From Pseudomonadota bacterium (GTDB taxonomy: Bacteria; Pseudomonadota; Gammaproteobacteria; Burkholderiales; Burkholderiaceae_C), in the NCBI GenBank assembly GCA_020161065.1, contig JAIUPH010000033.1, positions 124,001-188,000 on the forward strand: 64,000 nucleotides of DNA. Reading direction: 5' to 3'. Numbering within the stretch: position 1 is the first letter of the stretch; the number at the start of each line of letters is the position of its first letter. Positions 8,112 through 16,097 of this stretch are shown one piece after another. A program made the translations under genes and the position numbers. The notes below the pieces were generated by a model. The model made no database searches, was not told where the DNA came from, and was given only the letters and a program-made list of their open reading frames with translations.

Positions 8112-8672
8112 TCAGTGCGCGGCCGCGAGCCGCGCGATGAAGTCGTGCGCCGCCGGCCACGGTCCGTAGCCCGACGCGGGGTTCAGGTGGCCCACCTCGC
8201 CGAGGTCGGCGAATTCGCTGCCCCAGTCGCGCGCCAGCGCGGCCACGCGATCGAAGCTGCCCAGCGGGTCGTTGCGGCTGGCCGCGACGATGCTGCGGAA
8301 CGGCAGCCGCGTGCGCGGCACCGGCAGCCAGCCGGCCGCGGCCAGCTGCGCCAGCGTCGGGTAGCCGGCGGGCATGGCGGTGTCGAAGTCGGGCGGCGTG
8401 GCCAGCAGCGCGCCGTGCACGCGGCGCCGGCTGCTTTGCGCCCAGTGCGCCACCGTGATGCAGCCGCCGCTGTGCGCGACGATGACCACCGGGCCTTCGA
8501 TCGCCTGCGCCGCGCGTTCGATCGCCGTGCAGCGCGCCGCGCAGTCGAGATCGGTGCGCCCCATCGGCGGCACGCTGCGCACACGCGGCGCTTGCGCTTC
8601 GAGCAGCGTCTGCCAATGCTCGGCCACCGCGTCGCGCAGGCCGGGCACCAGCAGAATCGTCGGCTCAGGCAT
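8112..8672 (-). CDS. RBBP9/YdeN-family small serine hydrolase
   Basis: A 186-residue alpha/beta hydrolase of the RBBP9/YdeN type. TILLVPGLRD at the start, the EHWQTLLE block, the nucleophile elbow VIVAHSGG and a late GHLNPASGYGPWP segment with the catalytic His identify it. The ATG at 8672 overlaps the end of the BKACE gene by 8 bp, which indicates translational coupling. Substrate is unknown; its place in the cluster suggests hydrolysis of a small ester or thioester. Confidence 0.85.
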   Translation of the reverse strand: MPEPTILLVPGLRDAVAEHWQTLLEAQAPRVRSVPPMGRTDLDCAARCTAIERAAQAIEGPVVIVAHSGGCITVAHWAQSSRRRVHGALLATPPDFDTAMPAGYPTLAQLAAAGWLPVPRTRLPFRSIVAASRNDPLGSFDRVAALARDWGSEFADLGEVGHLNPASGYGPWPAAHDFIARLAAAH

Positions 8673-9720
8673 GTTGCAGGAACCCGCGCTGGCCGTGGCG
8701 GCGGTTCGGCGCGAAGCCGTTCTTCGCCAGCGTCTCGTCGGCGCTCTTGTAGAACTCGCCGATGCGGTAGATGCGGCGCGCTTCCTTGCCCGTGGCCACC
8801 TCGCGGCCGAACTCGCGGCTGATGCGCGCGAGCTGCTCGATCTGGCGCACCGAGCCCATCTTGGCCTTGCGGTCCTGCTGCCAGATGTTGTCTTCGATGC
8901 CGCAGCGCACGTGCAGGCCCATCGCGATGGCCATCATGTTGAGCGGCAGCACGTTGAGCATGCTGGTTTCCAGCGTCAGCACCGCGCCGTCGGGCACGGC
9001 GCGAACGAAGTTGGCCAGGTTGTAGAGGTTGGGCTGGTCGAAGCCGCCGCCGATGGCCACCCAGGTGAGGATCAGCGGCACGTTGCTGACGCCGCGGCGC
9101 ATCATGCGTTCCACCGTCTCCAGCTGGCTGATGGTGGCGAGCTGGAAATGCGTCTGGATGCCCTTGGCCGACAGCCGCTTGATGTGCTCTTCCACCCACT
9201 CCGGGCCGGCGGGGATGGTCATCTCGCGGTAGGCGCGGTAGTTGGCGGGCTCGGCCAGCGAGGTGCCGGCAACGTCGGCCTCGCACATCTGCTCGACCAC
9301 GTTCATCTGGTTGGAGTTGATGGCGATGGTCACCTGGTCGGGCGTCGGCGTCAGCTCGGCCAGCATGTGGCGCGTGTCGTCGGACAGCCACTTGGCGCTG
9401 TCGCCTTCGTTCTCCGGCGCGAAGCTGATCGAGCCGCCGACCTGCAGGATGAGGTCGGGCACGCGGGCGCGGATGCCGGCCAGCAGTTCGTTGAACTTCG
9501 ACAGCCGCTTGCTGCCCTTGCCGTCGGCTTCGCGCACATGCACGTGCAGCACCGTGGCGCCGGCGTTGTAGCAGTCCACCGCCTTCTGGATCTGATCGGG
9601 CATCGACACGGGGATGTCTTCGGGAAAGTCCGCCGGCATCCACTCGGGGCCGTAAGGCGCGCAGGTGATGACGAGCTTTTCCTGGTTCTCGGGGAAGTGG
9701 GATCCGTCTTGGAAGTTCAT
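8665..9720 (-). CDS. BKACE family enzyme (DUF849), copy 2
   Basis: A 351-residue BKACE protein, the same length as the copy at 2838-3893 and closely similar throughout. Shared blocks include AGATVLHVHVREADG (metal-binding His at 59 and 61), QVGGSISFAPE, SDDTRHMLAEL and QVTIAIN-NQMNV. Differences are concentrated in the substrate-contacting middle part and C-terminus. Family members cleave beta-keto acids with acetyl-CoA. It follows the TauD-type dioxygenase by 56 bp and overlaps the hydrolase gene, so dioxygenase, cleavage enzyme, hydrolase, oxidoreductase and transporter form one operon. Confidence 0.9.
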   Translation of the reverse strand: MNFQDGSHFPENQEKLVITCAPYGPEWMPADFPEDIPVSMPDQIQKAVDCYNAGATVLHVHVREADGKGSKRLSKFNELLAGIRARVPDLILQVGGSISFAPENEGDSAKWLSDDTRHMLAELTPTPDQVTIAINSNQMNVVEQMCEADVAGTSLAEPANYRAYREMTIPAGPEWVEEHIKRLSAKGIQTHFQLATISQLETVERMMRRGVSNVPLILTWVAIGGGFDQPNLYNLANFVRAVPDGAVLTLETSMLNVLPLNMMAIAMGLHVRCGIEDNIWQQDRKAKMGSVRQIEQLARISREFGREVATGKEARRIYRIGEFYKSADETLAKNGFAPNRRHGQRGFLQHA

Positions 9721-9730
9721 GGCATGGCTT

Positions 9731-9766
9731 TCGTGAATCGTTTTCGTGAATCGCTTGCGTGAAGCG
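9731..9766. repeat. Three direct repeats of 13-bp period (TCGTGAATCG)
   Basis: TCGTGAATCG at 9731 and 9744 and the variant GCGTGAAGCG at 9757 lie in the 56-bp gap before BKACE copy 2. The repeats replace a normal leader for that gene. No function is evident. Confidence 0.55.
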
Positions 9767-9776
9767 GGTGGGGCCG

Positions 9777-10670
9777 TCAGAACGGCGTGTCTCCGATGAT
9801 TCCGGCGCGTTCCATCTTTCGATGGCAGGGCGGGTAGTCCATCACCGCGTAGTGCTGCGTCGAGCGGTTGTCCCACATCGCCATCGAGTTGGGCTGCCAG
9901 CGCCAGCGCACCTGGTACTCGGGGATGAAGGCCTGGCTGAGCAGGTAGCGCAGCAGGTCGGTGGCGCCGTGCGTGAAGTCCTGGCCGACGCGCACGTTGG
10001 CGGCGGTGTGGAAGTTGGTGAAGTGCGTCGTGAAGCCGTTGACGAACAGCACCTTCTCGCCCGTCTCCGGGTGCGTGCGCACCACCGGGTGCTCGGCGTC
10101 GGGGAACTGCGCCTTCAGCGCGTGGCGTTTCTCGATCGGCATCGCCGCGCCGAAGGTGGCTTCGATGCTGTGGCGCGCGCGCAGCCCGGCGATCTGCTGC
10201 TTGATGTGCTCGGGCAGGTTCTCGTAGGCCAGCACCATGTTGGCCCACATCGTGTCGCCGCCCACCGGCGGGCACTCGACGCAGCGCAGCACGCAGCCGA
10301 ACGGCGGCTTCTCGCGCCAGGTGGCGTCGGTGTGCCACGAGTTCTCGTAGCGGTCGTTGGGCATCTCGGGGTTCTTGTAGATGCGCACGAGGCCCGGGTT
10401 CTCCGGGTCGCTGCCGGCCACCGGGTGGTCTTCCAGCTCGCCGAAGTGGCGCGCGAAGGCGACGTGCTCGGCGCGCGTGATGTTCTGGTCGCGGAAGAAC
10501 AGCACCCGGTGCGCCAGCAGCAGCGCGCGGATCTCGGCGACCAGGCCGGCGTCGCGCGAGGCGTCGCCGAGGTTCAGGTCGACCAGCTCGGCGCCGATGG
10601 CGCAGGTGAGCGGCTCGACCTTGATGGCGGGCCGCACGACGGCCGGCGCTTTGAGGGTGGCAAGGGTCAT
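9777..10670 (-). CDS. TauD/TfdA-family Fe(II)/2-oxoglutarate dioxygenase
   Basis: A 297-residue member of the taurine dioxygenase/TfdA family. The iron facial triad is visible as H113 and D115 in SWHTDATW and H273 in STQHYAV. The block HRVLFFRDQNIT near residues 54-64 and the downstream MDYPPCHRKMER with the 2-oxoglutarate-binding Arg complete the family pattern. These enzymes hydroxylate sulfonates, aryloxy acids or related substrates and often release the side group. It is the first gene of the minus-strand cluster down to 5760. The start at 10670 follows a purine-rich GGAGGAG-like stretch seen in reverse. The actual substrate is not known. Confidence 0.88.
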   Translation of the reverse strand: MTLATLKAPAVVRPAIKVEPLTCAIGAELVDLNLGDASRDAGLVAEIRALLLAHRVLFFRDQNITRAEHVAFARHFGELEDHPVAGSDPENPGLVRIYKNPEMPNDRYENSWHTDATWREKPPFGCVLRCVECPPVGGDTMWANMVLAYENLPEHIKQQIAGLRARHSIEATFGAAMPIEKRHALKAQFPDAEHPVVRTHPETGEKVLFVNGFTTHFTNFHTAANVRVGQDFTHGATDLLRYLLSQAFIPEYQVRWRWQPNSMAMWDNRSTQHYAVMDYPPCHRKMERAGIIGDTPF

Positions 10671-10742
10671 CGGTCTCCTCCGGGCACCCCCGCAGGGGCG
10701 GTTGCGACGGGGAGGAGCTTAGGAAGCGGGGGCCGCCGCCTG

Positions 10743-10762
10743 CCCCCCAGCGTGGAGGGGGG
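10743..10762. terminator. GC-rich hairpin, C6-N8-G6, second copy
   Basis: CCCCCC-AGCGTGGA-GGGGGG lies between the stop of the MalT-type regulator (minus strand) and the TauD-type gene. It has the same arm and loop lengths as the stem at 1859-1878. It may end transcription of the regulator gene or be a dispersed small repeat. Confidence 0.35.
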
Positions 10763-10774
10763 TGGCCGCCGTTC

Positions 10775-13507
10775 TCAGGCCGCGTCGGCCAGCAGCCCGA
10801 GCAGCTTGGCCCGTTGCACCACCTGCTTGCGCGTGCCGGCGTCGAGCTTGGCGAACAGGTTCTTCAGGTGCCACTTGATGGTTTCTTCGCCCACCTGCAT
10901 GGCCAGCCCGATCTCCTTGTTGGAGAGGTTGCGGGCCAGCAGTTCCAGCACCTCGCGCTCCTTGGGCGTCAGCGCCATGCTGGGCGTCGAGCGGGCGCGC
11001 GCCGCGGACGCCGCCGGCGGCAGCGGCGCGCGCATCGGCGCGGCCAGCGGCCCCGGCCCCGGGGCGTTGGCGGCCGTGCTGGCGGTGGCGCCGGCCGCCG
11101 CGCCGCTGGCGCCCAGCACCTGGCGCGCCCAGTCGCCCAAGGCCGGGTGGGCGTCGTCGAACACGCGCAGCAGGCCGTAGGTGGCGGCCAGGTCGGCGGC
11201 CTCGCGCAGCAGCGGCAGCGACTTCTCGCCGCAGCGGTCCAGCACCCAGGCGCGCAGGCCCAGCAGCTCGATGTGCAGCCGCCCGAGGTGCAGCGCCTGC
11301 GCCTGGCCGTCGGCACGCGCCAGCGCATCGGCAGCGCGGCGCCATTCCTGCGCGGCGATGGCGGCATGGCCCAGCGCCACCTCGCGCAGCAGCAGCACGT
11401 GGCGCCGCCACAGCCGGCCCTGCGGCGCGCCGGGCTCGGCCAGGCGGGCGTCGATCTGCGCGCACAGTTCGCGGCAGGTTTCGGGGCGGAAACGCCGCGC
11501 GTGCAGCCGCACCTGGTCGGCCAGGCTCGCGATGCGCAACCGCGGCAGCCGGCGCGCCACGCCCAGCGCGTCCAGCGCGCCCAGCAGTTCCAGCGCGCGG
11601 TGCTCGGCGCCTTCGGCGGCGGCGATGCGCGCCATGGTGCGAAAGCCGAGCAGCGCCGCCTCGGGCAGCGCGCCGCGCTCCAGCATGTCCAGCCGGTTGG
11701 CCAGCACGGCGGCGGCCTCGTCGGGGCGGTCGCGCTCCCACAGCGCGGCGGCCAGCAAGGAGGCCAGCGTGCAGGTGAAGAGGTTGCGGCGGCCGAGGTC
11801 GGCCTCGGCGCGCGCCAGCGTGGGGCGCAGCAGCTTCTCGGCCAGCAGCACCTGGCCTTCCCACAGGTACGCCATCGCCAGGCCCGCGTCGCCCCAACGC
11901 GCCAGGTAGCTGGACGCGGCGCCCGGCGCGCCTTGCGGCGCGTGCTGCTGGCGCAGCCGGGCCAGCGCCGGCTCGCCTTCCATCAGGGTGCGGAAGGCCG
12001 AGCGGTTGGCGTGCACCTGCAGCAGCAGCGGGTCGGTGAGCGGCGGGTCCTGCGCCCAGGGGTCGTGCAGCTCGGCGAAGCGGTCGGGGTCGTCGGCCCA
12101 GAGGGCGGCGCCGCTCTGGATCAGCGCGCATTCGCAGCGCAGCGCGGCGTCGGCATCGGGGTGCGCCAGGATGCGTTCGATATAACGGTTAGCCTCGTCG
12201 TGCCGCTCGCTCAAGGCCAGCGACCAGGCGGCCGCCAGCAGCAGGCGCGGCCGGCGGTCCAGCTCGGCCGCGGGCATGCGCGCCAGCCACTGCAGCACGG
12301 CGCCCTGGCGGCCTTGCACCATCAGGTTCTCGTACAGGCTGCGCTCGGCCAGGTCGTAGGCGGCTTCGCGCTGGCCGGCGGCCAGGGCGTGGCCGGCGGC
12401 GGCTTCCAGCAGGCCGCGCGCGGCCAGCGCGGTGGCCGCCGCGGCGTGCAGCGCGGCCTGTTCGGCGGCCGGCAATTGGGCGAAGCGGCGCAACAGTTCG
12501 GCGCGCGCCAGCGCGTGCATGCGCAGCCAGTCGCTGGCTTCGGCAGCGCTGAACACGGGGGTGTCGCGCACCAGGCGGGCCAGGCGCTCGGCGGCGTCGG
12601 CGGCGCCGGTCAGCTCGCGGCACAGCTCGGGGTGCAGCAGGTCGAGGATGGCGATGCGCGTCAGGAAGCCGACGTCGGCCGGGTCCAGGTTGGCCAGCAG
12701 CAGGTTGACGAACTGGTCGCGCAGTGCGCCGCCGTGCGCCGCCAGCACCGAGATCTCGGCCTGCGGGTCGCTGCCAGCGGCCATCATCGACAGCGCCAGC
12801 TGCAGGCCCAGCGGCCAGCCCTCGGTCAGCTCGTGCAGCCGCGCGGCGGCGTCGCGGTCGACGCGCGCGCCGAAGCGGCCGCGCACGAGGTCGAGCGTCT
12901 CGTCGAGCGCCAGGCGCAGCCGCGCCGGGCCGATCGTCGTCGCCAGCCCATAGCTGACGAGGTCGTCGACGCCCAGCGCCACGTCGGCGCGCAGCGCGAC
13001 GATGGCGCGCAGATTGGCCGGCGCATTGCGCAGCAGGTAGGCCAGCGCCTCGCGCGTGGCCTCGGGCAGGCGGTCGGCCTCGTCGACGATGAGCACCGCG
13101 TCCAGCGCCGACTGCGCCACCTCGGCCAGCCAGGCGGTGACGCCTTCCAGCCCGGCCGGCACCGCGCCTTCCAGCAGCGTGTGGCCGAAGGTGGGGCGGC
13201 CGGCGCCGACGCGCAGGGCCAGCGCCAGGCCTTGCGCGAACCGGGGCACGTCGTCGCGCGCCTGCGCCGACAGCCAGGCCACCACGCGGCCCTGCGCCAA
13301 ATGCTCGCGCCGCCATTGCGCCAGCAGCGAGGTCTTGCCGAAGCCGGCCGGCGCCTGCACCAGCAGCAGCGGCTGCTCGCGCAGCTCGGCCTGGCCCGAC
13401 TGCAGCCGCGCCCGCACGAGCTGCTGGCGCGGCACGCGCGGCGGCGTCACCTTGAGCAGCAGATCGTCGGGCGCGCCGGCGGCGGCGCGGGGAAAGGCGG
13501 AAGCCAC
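10775..13507 (-). CDS. Large MalT/LuxR-type ATP-binding transcriptional regulator (LAL/STAND)
   Basis: A 910-residue protein of the MalT/large LuxR class. Residues 52-60 form a P-loop (APAGFGKTS) and LDAVLIVDEADRL near 130-142 is the Walker B region, so it has a STAND-type ATPase module. A long Ala/Leu-rich helical repeat region (about 400-780) resembles TPR sensor modules. An Ala/Pro-rich linker leads to a C-terminal LuxR helix-turn-helix starting LTPKEREVLELLARNLSNKE. Such proteins bind an inducer plus ATP, multimerise and activate promoters. It lies upstream of the TauD operon on the same strand and is a candidate activator for it. The ligand is unknown. Confidence 0.9.
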   Translation of the reverse strand: MASAFPRAAAGAPDDLLLKVTPPRVPRQQLVRARLQSGQAELREQPLLLVQAPAGFGKTSLLAQWRREHLAQGRVVAWLSAQARDDVPRFAQGLALALRVGAGRPTFGHTLLEGAVPAGLEGVTAWLAEVAQSALDAVLIVDEADRLPEATREALAYLLRNAPANLRAIVALRADVALGVDDLVSYGLATTIGPARLRLALDETLDLVRGRFGARVDRDAAARLHELTEGWPLGLQLALSMMAAGSDPQAEISVLAAHGGALRDQFVNLLLANLDPADVGFLTRIAILDLLHPELCRELTGAADAAERLARLVRDTPVFSAAEASDWLRMHALARAELLRRFAQLPAAEQAALHAAAATALAARGLLEAAAGHALAAGQREAAYDLAERSLYENLMVQGRQGAVLQWLARMPAAELDRRPRLLLAAAWSLALSERHDEANRYIERILAHPDADAALRCECALIQSGAALWADDPDRFAELHDPWAQDPPLTDPLLLQVHANRSAFRTLMEGEPALARLRQQHAPQGAPGAASSYLARWGDAGLAMAYLWEGQVLLAEKLLRPTLARAEADLGRRNLFTCTLASLLAAALWERDRPDEAAAVLANRLDMLERGALPEAALLGFRTMARIAAAEGAEHRALELLGALDALGVARRLPRLRIASLADQVRLHARRFRPETCRELCAQIDARLAEPGAPQGRLWRRHVLLLREVALGHAAIAAQEWRRAADALARADGQAQALHLGRLHIELLGLRAWVLDRCGEKSLPLLREAADLAATYGLLRVFDDAHPALGDWARQVLGASGAAAGATASTAANAPGPGPLAAPMRAPLPPAASAARARSTPSMALTPKEREVLELLARNLSNKEIGLAMQVGEETIKWHLKNLFAKLDAGTRKQVVQRAKLLGLLADAA

Positions 13508-13646
13508 GCGGCCGATGGTAGCGGCGGGGCCGCGGCGCGCAGCCCCGGGCTTGCCAATCCCCCCCGCGGCGGGGAGGCCGGCCGCGGCGGGCGGTGCCTA
13601 GCATGGACGCGAGGCCCGATCCCGCAACGGGCCCGGAGCGCGCGCC

Positions 13647-14678
13647 ATGTACCGCCACCTGCTGGTTCCGATCGATGCCACCGACCTGTCGGTGGAGGTG
13701 GTCGGCAACGCCGTCGCGCTGGCGCGTTCGCTGGCCGCGCGCATCACCTTCTTCCACGCCGAGGCCGATGGCGCCGGCTCGCTGCGCGGCGACGCCGAGC
13801 TGCTGCGCCTGACCGCGCCGCAGGAGCACGACTACGCCTACGCCGGCAAGGCGCGCGAGCTGCTGGCCAAGGCCGAGGCCGCAGCGCGCGCGCTGGGCGT
13901 GCCCTGCGAGGCGCGGCACGCGGTGCACGGCAAGCCGGCGCAGGCCATCATCGAGGCGGCGCGCGGCTGCGGCGCCGACCTGATCTTCATGGCCTCGCAC
14001 GGCCACCGCGGCAAGCTGGGCATGGCGATGGCATCGGAGACGCTGGCGGTGCTGATGAACGCCGGGCTGCCGGTGCTGGTGTCGTCGACCGGCGAGCCGG
14101 CGGCGCCGGCACGCTCGATCGCCATCATCCGCGACGAGCACCGCTCGCTGGCCGCCGTGATGCACGCCTGGATGCACGCGCTGGCCGCCGCCACCGGCGC
14201 CGGCCGCGGCGCCGACCCGGCGATGATGGCCGCCATGCTGCGCTACGTGCGCGAGTTTCCGCTCAAGCTGCATCATCCGAAGGAAGAGCAGCACCTCTTC
14301 AGCCGGCTGCGCCTGCGCTGCGAGGACGCGCGCGCCGAACTCGACGAGTTGCAGCGCCAGCACGAGCGCGACCACCACCTCGTGGCCGCGCTGGCCGCCC
14401 AGGTGGCGCGGCTGGCCGAAGCCGAAGACGAAGCGGCGCGCGCCGAAGCAACGCGCGTGCTGGCCGCCGACGTCGCAGCCTATGCGCGCTTCCAGTGGGA
14501 CCACATGGGTCGCGAGGAAGGCGTGATCCTGCCCGCCGCGCGGCGCCACCTGCTGCCCGAAGACTGGCAGGCCATCGACGCCGCCTTCGAGCACAACCGC
14601 GACCCGAACTTCGGCGGCGAGGTCGATCGCGAGTACCGGCAGCTGTTCTCGCGCATCGTCAACCTGGCGGCGGGGTGA
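13647..14678 (+). CDS. Fusion of universal stress protein domain and hemerythrin HHE domain
   Basis: A 343-residue two-domain protein. Residues 1-150 are a UspA domain: start MYRHLLVPIDATDLS and the ATP-site-like block ADLIFMASHGHRGKLG followed by NAGLPVLV. Residues 155-330 are a hemerythrin-like four-helix bundle with HHE-type metal ligands: DEHRSLAAVMHAW, HHPKEEQHLF, QHERDHHLV and WDHMGREEGVILP. Hemerythrin HHE proteins bind a di-iron centre and sense or carry O2 or NO; Usp domains bind nucleotide. The fusion suggests a redox or gas-responsive stress protein in the cytoplasm. It is transcribed divergently from the MalT-type regulator, with 139 bp between them. Confidence 0.88.
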   Translation: MYRHLLVPIDATDLSVEVVGNAVALARSLAARITFFHAEADGAGSLRGDAELLRLTAPQEHDYAYAGKARELLAKAEAAARALGVPCEARHAVHGKPAQAIIEAARGCGADLIFMASHGHRGKLGMAMASETLAVLMNAGLPVLVSSTGEPAAPARSIAIIRDEHRSLAAVMHAWMHALAAATGAGRGADPAMMAAMLRYVREFPLKLHHPKEEQHLFSRLRLRCEDARAELDELQRQHERDHHLVAALAAQVARLAEAEDEAARAEATRVLAADVAAYARFQWDHMGREEGVILPAARRHLLPEDWQAIDAAFEHNRDPNFGGEVDREYRQLFSRIVNLAAG

Positions 14679-14733
14679 GGCGCGGCGTGTGCAATGCGCT
14701 AGGATGATTGCGTCGCACGCAAGCGTCGGCGCC

Positions 14734-14976
14734 ATGGACACCACCTCCGTCACCAGCAAGGGCCAGGTCACGATCCCGAAGGAACTGCGGCAGCGCTTGG
14801 GGATCCGGCAAGGCAGCCGGATCGAGTTCTCGCTGGTCGGCGACCACGTCGTGATGCGCGTCCACAGCGCGCCTGCAGATGCGTCCGGCAGCGGCTACGG
14901 CCTGCTAAAGAGCCGGCGGGCCGCCGTGCCCGCGGATTGGGACCCCGCCTCGCTGCTCAAGCGGCCCAAGCGATGA
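14734..14976 (+). CDS. vapB: AbrB/MazE-type antitoxin (VapB)
   Basis: An 80-residue protein with an N-terminal swapped-hairpin AbrB DNA-binding domain: TSVTSKGQVTIPKELRQRLG, then GSRIEFSLVGDHVVMRV. The C-terminal tail (SRRAAVPADWDPASLL) would wrap the toxin. The ATG at 14734 was chosen because it opens directly into the AbrB fold; an earlier start adds unrelated residues. Its stop overlaps the toxin start by four bases (ATGA), a standard toxin-antitoxin layout. It probably represses its own operon together with the toxin. Confidence 0.9.
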   Translation: MDTTSVTSKGQVTIPKELRQRLGIRQGSRIEFSLVGDHVVMRVHSAPADASGSGYGLLKSRRAAVPADWDPASLLKRPKR

Positions 14977-15389
14977 TCGGGTTGGACACCAACGTCCTGG
15001 CCCGCTACGACGTCGACGATGCCGGCGACGCCGAAGCGCGGCGGCAACGTGTCGCCGCCCGCCGGTTGATCGAGTCGGGCCAGCCGTTGATGGTCAGCAA
15101 GACGGTCGTTCTCGAACTCGAATGGGTGATGCGCGGCTACTACGGCTTCTCGCAGCCCGAGGTGGCGGCGGTGCTGCGGCACCTGTTCGGGCTGCAGCAC
15201 ATCACCATCGAGGATCGGGCGGCGGTCGAGCAGGCGCTTTCGAATGGCGATGCCGGCATCGACTTCGCCGACGCGCTGCATCACGCCAGCTACAAGGCCT
15301 GCGACAGCGTCGCGACCTTCGACGACCGCAAGTTCGCGCGGCGCGCCAAGAAGCTGGGCATGACGCCGCCCGTGACCATCCTCTCCTGA
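14973..15389 (+). CDS. vapC: PIN-domain ribonuclease toxin (VapC)
   Basis: A 138-residue PIN-domain protein. The acidic residues of the Mg-dependent nuclease site are visible: D in MIGLDTNVLARYDVDD, E in SKTVVLELEWVMRG, the D pair in NGDAGIDFADALHHA, and D in SVATFDDRKFARRAKKLG. VapC toxins cleave tRNA or rRNA when freed from VapB. The start ATG at 14973 overlaps the antitoxin stop. All key residues are intact, so the module looks functional. Confidence 0.9.
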   Translation: MIGLDTNVLARYDVDDAGDAEARRQRVAARRLIESGQPLMVSKTVVLELEWVMRGYYGFSQPEVAAVLRHLFGLQHITIEDRAAVEQALSNGDAGIDFADALHHASYKACDSVATFDDRKFARRAKKLGMTPPVTILS

Positions 15390-15392
15390 CCC

Positions 15393-16097
15393 ATGACAGC
15401 CGGCGCGGTGGCGCGCAGATCGGGGCGGATGGCCACCGGGGTTCGCGGCGGCCTGCGGCGCGACGGTGACCAGACGCGCGAGCGCCTGCTCGACGCTGCC
15501 GAGGCGCTGTTCGCCGCGCAGGGCTTTCACGGCACGTCGATGCGCGACGTGGCCGGCGCGATGGACTGCGGCATCGCGCTCGTGAAGTACCACTGCGGCA
15601 CCAAAGAGTTGCTGTTCGACGCGGTCGTCGAGCGGCGGGCAGCCGACATGGCGGCCTATCGGACGCAGGCGCTGGACGCGGCGCTGGCCCAGGCCGGTGG
15701 CCGGCCGCTGGCGGTGGAAGCGCTGGTGTCGGGCTACGTGTGGCCGTTCATCGAGCGCAGCCGGGCCGGTGACGCGGGCTGGCGCAACTATTCGCTGTTC
15801 GTCGCCCGCCACGCCAACGCGCCGGAGTTTTCCAAGGTGCTCGGCAAGCACTACGACCCGGTGGCCCGGCGCTACCTGGCCGAGTTCGCGCGCAGCCTGC
15901 CGGCGCTGCCGAGCAGCGACCTGTTCTACGCCTTCAGCTTCATGGTCGGCACGATGGTCTCCACCGTCGCGCAGCCTGGTCGCCTGGAGCAATTGTCCAA
16001 GCGCCGCATTCGCGCGGCCGATGTCGAAGTGGCCTTCCAGCGCATGCTGCCCTTCCTGTCGGCCGGGTTCAAGTCGCTCGTGCCGCGGCGACCCTGA
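15393..16097 (+). CDS. TetR-family transcriptional regulator
   Basis: A 234-residue TetR-type regulator. The N-terminal helix-turn-helix reads TRERLLDAAEALFAAQGFHGTSM, then GIALVKYHCGTKELLFDAV, with a slightly unusual CGTKE in place of the common F-SKE. The C-terminal ligand domain is not assignable. It starts 4 bp after the VapC stop, which would place it in the toxin-antitoxin transcript, and its end overlaps the convergent gene at 16069 by 29 bp. No target is obvious. Confidence 0.8.
   Translation: MTAGAVARRSGRMATGVRGGLRRDGDQTRERLLDAAEALFAAQGFHGTSMRDVAGAMDCGIALVKYHCGTKELLFDAVVERRAADMAAYRTQALDAALAQAGGRPLAVEALVSGYVWPFIERSRAGDAGWRNYSLFVARHANAPEFSKVLGKHYDPVARRYLAEFARSLPALPSSDLFYAFSFMVGTMVSTVAQPGRLEQLSKRRIRAADVEVAFQRMLPFLSAGFKSLVPRRP

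Noticed and set aside
9700-9715. A CGTCTTGG match resembling the promoter module block
   Set aside because: It lies inside the start of the BKACE copy 2 coding region and lacks a dyad and -10 at the module spacing.
10814-14707. A plus-strand open frame of about 1300 codons opposite the MalT-type regulator
   Set aside because: It is Gln/Arg/Gly/His-rich with no family resemblance and lies antisense to a well-supported regulator and across the Usp-hemerythrin gene. Long antisense frames are expected at this GC content.
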